Source: UBA2365 sp964594045
GTDB taxonomy: Bacteria; Bacteroidota; Bacteroidia; Chitinophagales; Saprospiraceae
Reading direction: 5' to 3'
Length of the DNA: 64,000 nucleotides
Assembly: GCA_964594045.1 (NCBI GenBank)
Contig: CAZQKR010000013.1
Location: forward strand, 1-64,000
Part shown: positions 43,797 to 52,794 of the stretch, in pieces
How positions within the stretch are numbered: position 1 is the first letter of the stretch
How the letters are laid out: each line of letters starts with the position of its first letter
Notes under the pieces: model-generated
Databases searched by the model: none
Told to the model about the DNA's origin: nothing
The model's input: only the letters and a program-made list of their open reading frames with translations
Translations under genes and position numbers: made by a program

Positions 43797-44674
43797 TCCT
43801 AAAATGATTGTGGGGCAAAGGTAAGAAAAATACCCGTCCTGAAATCCATAATATTTTTTGTTTCAGGTCTTTATTCAGGCTTCATGGCATCAGCGGAACA
43901 TGCGTGGGTGGATGCGAAAAGTACATTCAAATGCACAAAGTCAACTGTTTTGTGAACCGATACCTAGCTAACGGATTGATTGTTAATACACAAATTTATA
44001 GTATTCAGATCACGGATTGTAAATGCCTGAATATGGTTGACCGTTTTTAATCAATAAGGAAAGCAAATTCCTGGTCCTTTTTAGAGATTGCCTACCGGAG
44101 TTTGAGACTTTGTTAGCCCAGGATGGTAGTGGCTCGATATCCGGGAAAAGTTGGAGCATAAAGTCGGGTGAGGGGCACTGAAAGAACGCGGGTTATTTTG
44201 GATTGGCGTGGATTTTGTAGGTTTATGGTACTATTTTCGGAAGTTGGTTTGGGGATAATAAGTCATACAAATATCATAATGAATGACGGTAATGGAAAAG
44301 CAGGATTTGAGTGTTGCGCATATCAGCGTATACAAAAAAGTGTGTCAAAGAAGAGATGGCATTTTTAAAATTTGATATAATGATATTCAAAATTTACTCT
44401 CAACACCACCAACTACCAATTCTCCTTTCCACCTTCTTTGCAACCGATTCGTCTGCATTAGTTGATTTTCAGCAACACATCGAGTTTGAACCCCCGGATA
44501 AATAATTTCCTAAATACCTGATTGATGTATTAAAAGACTGTCTTTTTGAATTGATTTCAATGCTTCAGTTTTATGAAAAACGCTCATCAGCTTAAAAAAT
44601 GCTATATACATTTTATTGGGAATGATGGTTTTGACCAGGCAAGCGTTGGCACAGTATAACAGATATGATGGTTG
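43797..44674. other. Non-coding region, no gene recognised
   Basis: About 0.9 kb of AT-rich sequence following the obgE start. Frames of 60-80 codons exist on the plus strand, but none shows a signal peptide, family motif or sensible composition. obgE should have its promoter at the left edge. No repeat is recognised before 44675. Confidence 0.45.
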
Positions 44675-44850
44675 TTGTCTGAATCTGGATTTGCACGATC
44701 ATAGGATTAGCAGGATTTTTGTCTGAATCTGGATTTGCAGGATTGGAGGATTGATTAGCAGGAAGAATGTTTGCATAAAATAAGGAATTCATATCAGGTA
44801 ATAAAACCCTTCTTAAAATCTTTAAATCCTGCAAATCCTGATTCAGACAA
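44675..44850. repeat. Palindromic repeat module left of the GxxExxY gene
   Basis: The outer right arm (44825-44850) is an inverted copy, with one mismatch, of 44719-44744: TTGTCTGAATCTGGATTTGC and then AGGATT, 26 bp. A third, direct copy of the same word starts at 44675 (TTGTCTGAATCTGGATTTGC). Shorter repeats of GGATTAGCAGGA lie between. Confidence 0.75.
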
Positions 44851-44979
44851 TAAACAGTAAAATATATATTAGATTAGCTATCAAGAATAAAAAAGTCGTA
44901 TATATTTGTCATTACCCTTTTACAAAAATTCAGGATATTCTGTTTGAAGAGTTTATATCAATAAAAATGAAAACCAGTT

Positions 44980-45363
44980 ATGAAAGAAGAAGCAATTACA
45001 TTTAAAATTATCGGTTGTGCTATGAAAGTGCATAGCGTATTGGGCAATGGATTTCAGGAAGTCATTTACCAGCGTTGTCTCGCAATTGAAATGAATAAGG
45101 CCGGATTGAGTTTTGGAAGAGAAATAGATCAAACGATCTTTTATGACGGCATACATGTTGGTACAAGAAGAGCTGATTTTGTGGTTGAGGAAAAAGTGAT
45201 TGTTGAATTAAAAGCGATCATTCAGCTTGAAGATGTACATTTGGCACAAGCTAAGAATTATGTTGTTGCCTATGATTATCCAACTGGTTTATTGATCAAT
45301 TTTGGTTCAACCAGTCTTCAGTACAAGAAAGTATTCAATCCAAAATATAACATTAATGAATAG
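44980..45363 (+). CDS. GxxExxY-family protein (PD-(D/E)XK nuclease-like fold)
   Basis: A 127-residue protein of the GxxExxY family. The name motif is present (GNGFQEVIY, about residues 22-30). A PD-(D/E)XK-like core follows: Asp in RRADFVVEEK, then VIVELKAI with the E-x-K pair, and the later LAQAKNYVVAYDY and GLLINFGSTSLQYKKV segments. The fold suggests a nuclease but no activity is established. The gene stands alone, flanked on both sides by modules of the same palindromic repeat family. I know of this association as frequent for this gene family, but cannot document it here. Confidence 0.85.
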   Translation: MKEEAITFKIIGCAMKVHSVLGNGFQEVIYQRCLAIEMNKAGLSFGREIDQTIFYDGIHVGTRRADFVVEEKVIVELKAIIQLEDVHLAQAKNYVVAYDYPTGLLINFGSTSLQYKKVFNPKYNINE

Positions 45364-45368
45364 GTTAA

Positions 45369-45502
45369 TTGTCTGAATGAGGATTAACATAATTGGAGGA
45401 TTAACAGGATTGTTGTCTGAACTGTGATTTTTGGATGAAATGATTATTTTGATTTTATTTCCATCCTGAAAATCTTATAATCCTGAAAATCCTGATTCAG
45501 AC
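45369..45502. repeat. Palindromic repeat module right of the GxxExxY gene
   Basis: Begins TTGTCTGAATGAGGATTAAC and closes with ATCCTGAAAATCCTGATTCA then GAC, the inverse of its start, with an inner TTGTCTGAACTGTGATTTTT at 45412. It belongs to the same family as the left module at 44675-44850, so the nuclease-like gene is bracketed by it. Confidence 0.7.
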
Positions 45503-45963
45503 GGTTTTTTAAAAGTGCAGGCATTATTGGTCAAATATATTTGCAATCGGTGCATTCTTTTTCATTAGGCAATAATGAACTAAAGCTTATCTCCAAATCA
45601 ATGCACTGGGTAGTTTGAGTTGAGATATTTTAATTTTTATCAGTATAAAGATATAAATTTCTTGCTTAACGTGTGAATAATGGCAGATAGAGATGTACCA
45701 TTTTTATATGACTAAAAAAACACTAAACCAGGTTTTGGGTCAGGCGGGTTGAAGTGCAAAGTAGAATTCTGATGATATTTATAAACTTTTGTGGTCAATT
45801 GAAGTTTTTTGTCCCGAAACCGACCTGAAAGAAAAACCCGAAAAGGTTGTCGGTAACTCAATGAGGTCATCTCAAAAAAGTCAACTGTCAGAAAAAATTC
45901 TCCAAGTTTCGGATTTTATGACTCCTGTATATTTTCGACATTTGCATGATAATATTAGAAGAA
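45503..45963. other. Non-coding region before the AraC/alkyltransferase gene
   Basis: About 460 bp, AT-rich. A short frame over 45789-46046 overlaps the following gene out of frame and shows no features. Nothing else is recognised apart from the presumed promoter of the downstream gene. Confidence 0.4.
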
Positions 45964-46806
45964 ATGTCCACACAAAATCAAATTCATTACAACAGGATTG
46001 CCGAAGCAATCAAATATTTCATAAAAAACTTCAAACGACAACCTGACCTTGACGAGATTGCAGAGCATGTTCACCTGAGGCCAGCTCATTTTCAGCGGTT
46101 ATTTACTGAATGGGCAGGAACAAGTCCCCAAAAGTTTTTTCAATACATAAGCATTGAACACGCCAAAGATATATTGACTAAACAACAAGCTACACTTTTT
46201 GACACGGCTTTTGAAACAGGACTTTCAAGCATAATCAGGTTGCACGATTTGTTTATAAAAACAGAAGAAATGACACCTGCTGAATATAAAAACGGTGGAC
46301 GCAACCTGCATATACATTATTGTTTTGAAGAAAGCCCGTTTGGGAATTTGATCGTGGCTTCTACACAAAAAGGAGTCTGTTTTTTGGCATTTCAGGAAAA
46401 TGAAGGAAATGCATTGAGCGAACTTACATCCAGGTTTCCCAATGCAGTATTTCGACAAAGAAGAGACCATTTTCAAGAAAACGCTTTATTCATTTTTCAA
46501 AATGATTGGAACAAACCCGGCGAAATAAAACTGCATTTGAAAGGAACAGATTTTCAATTGAAAGTATGGGAATGCCTGCTGAAAATTCCTTTTGGAAGAT
46601 TATCAACTTATGGTAAAATTGCGGAGGAAACAGGCACTCCAAATGCATATAGAGCGGTCGGTACAGCTGTTGGCAGTAACCCTGTAGCATTCCTGATCCC
46701 CTGTCACCGGGTGATACAGGCTTCGGGTAAATTTGCCGGGTATCATTGGGGAACTATACGAAAAACCGCAATAATTGGGTGGGAACAGGCGAAAATAAAT
46801 CTGTAA
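45964..46806 (+). CDS. AraC-type regulator fused to methylated-DNA--cysteine methyltransferase
   Basis: A 280-residue fusion. Residues about 5-100 form an AraC-type double helix-turn-helix (PDLDEIAEHVHLRPAHFQRL, then FETGLSSIIRLHDLF and MTPAEYKNGG). Residues about 195-280 form the O6-alkylguanine transferase domain with LLKIPFGRLSTYGKIAEETG, AYRAVGTAVGSNPVAFLIPC and the active-site PCHRVIQASGKFAGYHWG. The Cys-rich phosphotriester-sensing domain of Ada is absent, so the protein resembles Ada without its N-terminal sensor. It should repair O6-methylguanine and may regulate genes. The ATG at 45964 (MSTQNQIHY) fits the family start. Confidence 0.88.
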   Translation: MSTQNQIHYNRIAEAIKYFIKNFKRQPDLDEIAEHVHLRPAHFQRLFTEWAGTSPQKFFQYISIEHAKDILTKQQATLFDTAFETGLSSIIRLHDLFIKTEEMTPAEYKNGGRNLHIHYCFEESPFGNLIVASTQKGVCFLAFQENEGNALSELTSRFPNAVFRQRRDHFQENALFIFQNDWNKPGEIKLHLKGTDFQLKVWECLLKIPFGRLSTYGKIAEETGTPNAYRAVGTAVGSNPVAFLIPCHRVIQASGKFAGYHWGTIRKTAIIGWEQAKINL

Positions 46807-47485
46807 TCAGGATGACAGAGCTTTGCCGGCAGCAGTGATAGACATTTTAAAGGGATTTTCAAAGATTTTGCCGAGAAGCCGCAGGGCGTTTTTGCAAAAA
46901 CCACAGAGAGTCTATCAGATATTATGAACCAATTTCAAATTCTGACCGGTACATTTAAAATGATGAATAATACTAAAAAATACAAGTCAGAAAAAATTTT
47001 TGCTTTGTTCTTTCCTTCAGCAGATGTACATAACCGCACCACTTATTGCTGATGTCTGAGATCAGCTTACTGTTGTGACAGTGTGATAAAAGATCAATTA
47101 AATCAAATTGCCAGAATGGTGTTTAATTACCTTTTCACCTTGTTACTGCTGTTAAAATTTTTGATATTGGCTGATTCCTTCAACTTCAGCATTTATTTTC
47201 AAAAATAATGATGGTAGCAAATTTTATTTTAGCATTCAAATTCATTTAACCATTGCTATTTATCCGGAATAGATGTAGTTTTATAGGCAGATTTGCCAGA
47301 TCTGCAAAGCATCATTTAAAATTTGATCATTGAAAGGCAAAGGCGACACATAGGAATTGAAATATAAATTTGAATTATTCGCGGGCTTTCTTTCCCACAA
47401 GGGTTTTAAAGAATTTGAGGATGTAATTGTGATCTGTTGAATATTGGATTTCTGACGTAATTTATTACCAAAAAAAGGAGGATAT
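46807..47485. other. Non-coding region, no gene recognised
   Basis: A 679-bp AT-rich stretch between the AraC/alkyltransferase gene and a T9SS cargo gene. Frames here are short and featureless. GGAGG at 47478-47482, just before the start at 47486, is one of the few Shine-Dalgarno-like words in the window. Confidence 0.4.
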
Positions 47486-47974
47486 ATGCAAAAAAAATGC
47501 TTTGAATTTTGTGCATGGCTCCTTTTAGGACTTGGACTAACAGGATTGCAGGCACAACAAAATGTGATCACTACAGGCGGTAATACTTCGGGCAGCTCAG
47601 GCTCGGTGAGTTATTCCGTCGGACAGGTTGCTTACCAGACTTTTACCGGAATTACCGGATCGGTGGCTGAAGGAGTACAGCAGGCATTTGAAGTTTCAGT
47701 GGTAATTGGGACCGATGAGGCCAATGGTATAAATCTTTCAGCATTTGCATATCCTAACCCGGCTTCGGACTACCTGATATTGGATGTTGAAGATTTTGGG
47801 ATTACGGATTTATCGTTTCAGTTGATGGACATACAGGGAAAACTTTTACTTACCGGAAAAATATCCGGTGACCGGACAATCATTCCATTAGGCAACTGTT
47901 TACCTGCCACATACTTTGTAAAAATAACCCGGGGAGACAAGACAATAAAAGTATTTAGGATTGTAAAAAGTTGA
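47486..47974 (+). CDS. Small T9SS cargo protein
   Basis: A 162-residue secreted protein: signal peptide (1-24, ending GLQAQ), a short Gly/Ser-rich module (VITTGGNTSGSSGSVSYSVG, then QVAYQTFTGITGSVAEGVQQ) found in many small Bacteroidota exported proteins, and a T9SS type A sorting domain (about 90-162, LSAFAYPNPASDYLILDVED, ATYFVKITRGDKTIKVFRI). More than half of the protein is secretion and anchoring machinery. It is followed on the same strand by two larger secreted proteins. Confidence 0.82.
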   Translation: MQKKCFEFCAWLLLGLGLTGLQAQQNVITTGGNTSGSSGSVSYSVGQVAYQTFTGITGSVAEGVQQAFEVSVVIGTDEANGINLSAFAYPNPASDYLILDVEDFGITDLSFQLMDIQGKLLLTGKISGDRTIIPLGNCLPATYFVKITRGDKTIKVFRIVKS

Positions 47975-48312
47975 AGTCATGCTCAACGATTTCACGGGAT
48001 TGAAAAATTGGATGGAAACACACTGAAGTGACTATTGTTCATAAGTTGTTTTTACAGAGTGCCCTGAATTTCAATGAAAGATTCCGGATAAAGTTGACAC
48101 TTTTTCTTTTTGGATCATCTCATCCCTTGCGTTTCAGTCATAAAGCGATTATTTACTGCATTGTATCAATTGATGCCAGGTAAGGGACGGTCATCCATCT
48201 CCAGGCACTGATTTAATGATTGGGCAAATTTTGAAATTTTACCGGACACCTGAAAACGGATAAGGAGTAAGCATGTATGAATAAGTTGTTTCACTTGCTA
48301 AATTAAAAATCT
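47975..48312. other. Non-coding spacer between two surface-protein genes
   Basis: About 340 bp with no reading frame of note. No terminator hairpin or promoter match was recognised. Confidence 0.4.
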
Positions 48313-49584
48313 ATGAAAAAAAACTGGTTTCAAATAATATGTGTGCTGACCGTTCTGATCTGGCAATCGGCACCTCTATTCGCACAGGTTCCCCCTAAAA
48401 TGAGTTACCAGGCTGTTATCCGGGCTGCAGATAACCAATTGGCAACGAAAAAGGCAATAGGCATGCAGATCAGTATTTTGCAGGGGAGCATTACCGGAAC
48501 CCCTGTTTACACCGAACGTCATTTTCCGACTACGAACGAAAATGGTTTGGTCAGCCTGGAGATCGGCGCAGGACTGCTTATATCGGGCAATTTTTCAGGT
48601 ATTGACTGGAGTAACGGCCCATACTTCCTCAAAACGGAGACAGACCTGAATGGTGGTGCAAATTATACCATTACCGGTACCAGTCAACTGCTGAGTGTGC
48701 CTTTTGCATTTCTGTCAGACAGGGTCCTTCATGGTTTCAGCGGCAACTACAATGACCTTACAGATACGCCGGATTTCAGTGAATGGGATAAAGATCAAAC
48801 AGACGATGTAAAACTGACCGGAGATCAGCACATTTCCGGTAACAAGACTTTTACGGGCAGCATAACTGTTCCCACGCCCGTAAACAGCAATGATGCTGTT
48901 TCGAAAGCGTATGTCGATCTTTTGCTGGCAAGGATAGAAGCTTTGGAAGGAAAAGAAAGACTCATGGATACCCGCGATGGTCAATTTTACAATTTTGTCA
49001 AAATTGGTGATCAGTTTTGGATGACAGAAAATCTGAAATACCTGCCTGAAGTTATCGGCCCCGGTACAATATCGAATGTGATACCCTATTATTATGTCAA
49101 TGATTATGATGGAACTAATGCAAACTTAGCCAAATTCACGTATAATTATAAAAACTATGGCGTTCTGTACAATTGGCTGGCAGCCATGGCAGGATCCGAA
49201 AGCAGTGACAATAATCCAAGCGTAGTCCGGGGTATTTGCCCTGAAGGATGTCACCTTCCTTCCAATACGGAATGGCTGGAAATGATCAATTTTTTGGGGG
49301 GCACATATGTTGCAGGTGGAAAATTGAAGGAAGACAGCTTTGTCCACTGGAATGATCCCAACTTTGCTGCAACAAATGAATCAGGGTTTACCGGTCTTCC
49401 GGGTGGAGACCTGAGGGAATCCGGAGTTTTTGATGGAATAGGAACCAGCGGAAGCTGGTGGACTTCAACGCAGACCAGTGATACAGGAGCCTGGAGCCAG
49501 AACCTGTATTATGATAAGGAAATTATTTTTCGGTTCAATGTTTACAAGTACAGAGGTTTTTCTGTGCGATGTGTAAAAGACTGA
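48313..49584 (+). CDS. FISUMP-domain secreted protein
   Basis: A 423-residue secreted protein: signal peptide (1-25, ending APLFAQ), an N-terminal module of about 120 residues (PPKMSYQAVIR to TGTSQLLSVPFAF) shared with the next gene, a linker with a coiled-coil-like segment (VSKAYVDLLLARIEALEGK), and a C-terminal 'Fibrobacter succinogenes major paralogous' domain (about 215-423: MDTRDGQFYNFVKIGDQFWM, TENLKYLPE, GICPEGCHLPSNTEWLEM, GYRGFSVRCVKD-like end). FISUMP domains occur in surface proteins of unknown binding role. It has no T9SS domain, so the export route is unclear. Confidence 0.85.
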   Translation: MKKNWFQIICVLTVLIWQSAPLFAQVPPKMSYQAVIRAADNQLATKKAIGMQISILQGSITGTPVYTERHFPTTNENGLVSLEIGAGLLISGNFSGIDWSNGPYFLKTETDLNGGANYTITGTSQLLSVPFAFLSDRVLHGFSGNYNDLTDTPDFSEWDKDQTDDVKLTGDQHISGNKTFTGSITVPTPVNSNDAVSKAYVDLLLARIEALEGKERLMDTRDGQFYNFVKIGDQFWMTENLKYLPEVIGPGTISNVIPYYYVNDYDGTNANLAKFTYNYKNYGVLYNWLAAMAGSESSDNNPSVVRGICPEGCHLPSNTEWLEMINFLGGTYVAGGKLKEDSFVHWNDPNFAATNESGFTGLPGGDLRESGVFDGIGTSGSWWTSTQTSDTGAWSQNLYYDKEIIFRFNVYKYRGFSVRCVKD

Positions 49585-49679
49585 ACTTCGACCATAGATG
49601 TCATTCCAAAAATTATTCAATTTGATCGATAACAAATGTAATTCAATCAATTTTTGATCAGCAAAATTTGTTTTATACT

Positions 49680-51545
49680 ATGAGAACTTTTATAAAATTT
49701 TCATTCGTGATCCTGTTGACTATCCGGGCAGTTTTTTTACAAGAAACCTTTGCACAACCACCTGCCAGAATGAGTTACCAGGCGGTCATCCGCAATAGTT
49801 CAAATGCACTGGTTTCCGATCATGCTGTCCGCATGCGGATCAGTATTATTCAGGGTTCGATTTTTGGTGCATCTGTGTATGTTGAAACGCATTCAGCAAC
49901 CACTAACACGAATGGTCTAGTGAGTCTGGACATAGGTGGTGGAATCGTGGTGACCGGAAATTTTGAATCCATCAATTGGGCAAACGGTCCATATTTCATC
50001 AAAACAGAAACGGATCCGGCCGGTGGAACCAGTTATTCCATTACCGGAACCACTCAGCTGTTGAGTGTACCTTATGCGCTTCATGCAAAAAATGTCACCA
50101 ATGATGCAGACAACCAGTTACTTGCCCTGGATGGCAATCATTTATCCATTTCCGGTGGTAACCAGGTTGTTTTGCCGGAAGGGTTCAAATTGCCTTATAG
50201 CGGAAGTTCCAATTCGCCCGGCGCAACCTCTTTCCAGGTGATCAACAGCAGTTCAACCAATGGGGTTGCCATTTACGGGCGACAAGGAGATGGATCGACC
50301 ATTGGTATGCTGAACAGCGGAGCAGTTTTCGGGTCATCCAAGCTAGGATATGGCGTGGTTGGATATTCTTCCGCAGCCGGACCGGTTTCAGGTGTACTGG
50401 GCCGATCAGACAATGCCTCCGGTTCAGGAATTTATGGATATGGGAGCAACGGTGCAAAAGGTGGGTTTTTTGAAACTGCAGGTTCGGGAGCTGCCCTGGC
50501 CACGGGGATTGGCAATGTGGGCATTGGTGTGGGAGATCCGGATGTCAAACTGGAGGTGAATGGTATCATGAGGGTCAATTCAAATGTCGGCAGGTTAGAA
50601 CTTGGCTATCCCGGAGGTGATAAATGGTTTTTCTCCACATCAGATGGCGGTGAATCCCTTGTTCTGAACAGTCAGCTGGCCGGAGAAGCATCATTTCAAA
50701 GACTGTTTTTCAACAAAGACGGAAGGATGGCTATTGCATCAAGCGTCCCGGAAGGACGGCTCAAGATCCTGCACAATTCCACATTCAATGACCCACAACT
50801 GATATTGATGGAAAATGGCAATGACTATTCCAGGATCAGTTTCAAAAAGATCAATTCCGATTATTTCTGGGGTATTGCAGGTTATATCGATGATGCGGAT
50901 TCCACCCAGGACCGGCTCAATTTCTACAATGACCGGTTCGGGGATGTCCTCAGTCTCAATGGTAAAGGAATAGTCGGTATACGGACGATCTCGCCGGTCA
51001 GCGACCTGCATCTCATCCACAGGGAAATAAAGTTAGCATCGACTGACAGCGGACGCATGGGTTTTCGCCTCCAGAATGCCGGGATAAATGGTAATTTTTG
51101 GAATCTGTATGTTCAGAATGCCAACGGCAATTTGGAATTGTATTATAAAAATACACTTAAAGGTTCGTTTAATGATGCAAATGGCGCTTATACTACCATG
51201 TCAGATGAACGACTCAAAAAAGATATCCGGCCCGTTGGTTCCGTGTTGGATGCGGTCATGCAACTGCAGCCCAAACGGTACCGTTTTAAAGAACAAGATC
51301 CCGGTGAGCCTGAGTCGCTGGGATTCCTGGCCGGGGATGTTGCCCGGTTATTCCCGGAACTCGTTCAGCAGAACGGGGACGGAGGACAGGATATTTATAC
51401 CATGGACTATGCCGGTTTCGGGATCATTGCCATCAAAGCTATCCAGGAACAACAACAAATGATCGAACAGCAGCAGAGAACCATCGGCCAATTATTGGAG
51501 CGTATTGAGAAACTCGTACAGATTGTTGAAGACCAGAGTAAATGA
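49680..51545 (+). CDS. Secreted protein with C-terminal endosialidase-type chaperone domain
   Basis: A 621-residue secreted protein: signal peptide (1-27, ending QETFAQ), the N-terminal module shared with the preceding gene (PPARMSYQAVIR to TGTTQLLSVPYALHA), Gly/Ser-rich beta-repeats (about 140-500), and a C-terminal S74-type intramolecular chaperone (about 505-600) with MSDERLKKDIRPVGSVLDAV, including the Ser and Lys of the self-cleavage dyad, and FLAGDVARLFPELVQ. A coiled coil ends it (QEQQQMIEQQQRTIGQLLER). This domain trimerises tail-fibre-like stalks and is then cut off, so a trimeric surface fibre is likely. The ATG at 49680 is chosen over a TTG four codons upstream. Confidence 0.83.
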   Translation: MRTFIKFSFVILLTIRAVFLQETFAQPPARMSYQAVIRNSSNALVSDHAVRMRISIIQGSIFGASVYVETHSATTNTNGLVSLDIGGGIVVTGNFESINWANGPYFIKTETDPAGGTSYSITGTTQLLSVPYALHAKNVTNDADNQLLALDGNHLSISGGNQVVLPEGFKLPYSGSSNSPGATSFQVINSSSTNGVAIYGRQGDGSTIGMLNSGAVFGSSKLGYGVVGYSSAAGPVSGVLGRSDNASGSGIYGYGSNGAKGGFFETAGSGAALATGIGNVGIGVGDPDVKLEVNGIMRVNSNVGRLELGYPGGDKWFFSTSDGGESLVLNSQLAGEASFQRLFFNKDGRMAIASSVPEGRLKILHNSTFNDPQLILMENGNDYSRISFKKINSDYFWGIAGYIDDADSTQDRLNFYNDRFGDVLSLNGKGIVGIRTISPVSDLHLIHREIKLASTDSGRMGFRLQNAGINGNFWNLYVQNANGNLELYYKNTLKGSFNDANGAYTTMSDERLKKDIRPVGSVLDAVMQLQPKRYRFKEQDPGEPESLGFLAGDVARLFPELVQQNGDGGQDIYTMDYAGFGIIAIKAIQEQQQMIEQQQRTIGQLLERIEKLVQIVEDQSK

Positions 51546-51857
51546 CAGTCAGAATGATGATAGGTAAATGACAGATGTTGGGCGGCCCTGGTAATATTTG
51601 AAAAGTGTACCCGCTATAAACGCTAAAAACTTTTCGAAGATCAAAAGTCCGGGAGATTATTTAGAAATTTGATTAAAGAATAGAAACTTGCATTATTTTA
51701 GTAAAACATGATCAATTTCCAAAATGAACAAGCCTTTCTACGACCACATTCCTTTATCTTTCAGTGTTTTATATCAATAGGGATCTTTTAGCAGAAGTGG
51801 AAAAATGGGGATAGGGGTGTTATTATTCAGGAGTTCTCATCAATATAATGAAAAAAA
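51546..51857. other. Non-coding spacer
   Basis: About 310 bp following the endosialidase-chaperone gene. No gene, no clear terminator hairpin and no repeat is recognised. Confidence 0.4.
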
Positions 51858-52700
51858 ATGAAAGAATTGTTAATTCTGACACTTATTTCAATTCTCCAAA
51901 TGGGGGGATTCGCTCAAATACCAAATGGAGGATTCGAAGATTGGGAGTTAATCCAAAACTTTGAAAAGCCATTATTTTGGGAAACCAACCAAGATTCGAA
52001 CTATGTAAGATTTGTAAAAGATACTTTGTCTATACAGGGGGATTATTCATTAAAAATAGTTCCAGGCTCTTTTACAGCATGGTATGAATGTATGAGTTAC
52101 GCATGGACGGGAATACATTTACAGACATCAGTTGGTGAAAATAAAAGTCTAATCTTCTTTGTAAGGTCTGTACCTGATTCTACAAATCAATTTGAATCTG
52201 TATTTTTAAGAATTGCCGGTAAATTATTTATTGGAGGAAATTTCGAATCGGATTATAAGTGGGAAACTTTTGAAAGAATTGATAACTTCACTAAAGTTCA
52301 AATTCCAATTTTGAATCCTGATGTAGATTCTTTAACCATTCGAATTTTTGGAGGGGCTTTAAATGGTGCAGCAGACGGATGCCCGAATAGATCTTTCTCC
52401 TGGATTGACGACATGCGAATATCTGAAACAGAAGTAATTAATTCAAGTTTAGAATTGATACCCCAAAACAATAAGGTTACTGTTTTCCCCAATCCTTCAA
52501 ATGGAATAATTGAAGTATTTCAATCCGAAATCAAATTCACGGATTTTCAGTTGTATTCCCTGGAAGGGGAATTGATTGAACAAGGGAGATTAAATGGGAA
52601 AATGATAAATCTCAGGAATTTGCATAAAGGACTTTTCATACTTAGATTGACGAGTGCAAATCAGTCATTTGAACTAACGAAAAAAATAATGATAGAATAA
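51858..52700 (+). CDS. T9SS cargo protein with a carbohydrate-binding-like beta-sandwich
   Basis: A 280-residue secreted protein: signal peptide (1-19, ending GGFAQ), a beta-sandwich domain that starts with IPNGGFEDWELIQNFEKPLF, then WETNQDS (about 20-190; the NGGFEDW opening is typical of carbohydrate-binding-like modules of Bacteroidota exported proteins), and a T9SS type A sorting domain (about 205-280, KVTVFPNPSNGIIEV, GLFILRLTSANQ). No catalytic motif is seen. It is the first of a run of same-strand genes with repeat-bearing spacers. Confidence 0.8.
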   Translation: MKELLILTLISILQMGGFAQIPNGGFEDWELIQNFEKPLFWETNQDSNYVRFVKDTLSIQGDYSLKIVPGSFTAWYECMSYAWTGIHLQTSVGENKSLIFFVRSVPDSTNQFESVFLRIAGKLFIGGNFESDYKWETFERIDNFTKVQIPILNPDVDSLTIRIFGGALNGAADGCPNRSFSWIDDMRISETEVINSSLELIPQNNKVTVFPNPSNGIIEVFQSEIKFTDFQLYSLEGELIEQGRLNGKMINLRNLHKGLFILRLTSANQSFELTKKIMIE

Positions 52701-52709
52701 AATACTGAT

Positions 52710-52770
52710 GAGAACATAACCGTCCATACCCGGCAAAAGCTGGTCACGGCGTTTATGCATGACCGTTAAA
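52710..52770 (+). repeat. Hairpin-bearing spacer, possible recombination-site-like structure
   Basis: TAACCGTC (52718-52725) pairs with GACCGTTA (52761-52768) apart from one mismatch, and an inner hairpin CCGGC-AAAA-GCTGG lies at 52730-52743. The outer arms end in AAC and GTT, as in integron attC sites. A similar central hairpin occurs at 55691-55710. The attC reading is speculative. Confidence 0.35.
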
Positions 52771-52794
52771 AGGCATTTTAAAAACACGACAACA

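Noticed and set aside
44675..45502. Repeats around the GxxExxY gene considered as a CRISPR array
   Set aside because: Repeats are inverted as well as direct, unevenly spaced and imperfect; there are no regular spacers and no cas genes.
47281..47571. 96-codon minus-strand frame overlapping the T9SS gene at 47486
   Set aside because: It overlaps a gene with a clear signal peptide and T9SS domain and has no features of its own.
49680..51545. Endosialidase-chaperone protein considered as evidence of a prophage
   Set aside because: It has a bacterial signal peptide, an N-terminal module shared with a FISUMP protein, and no phage structural or lysis genes nearby.
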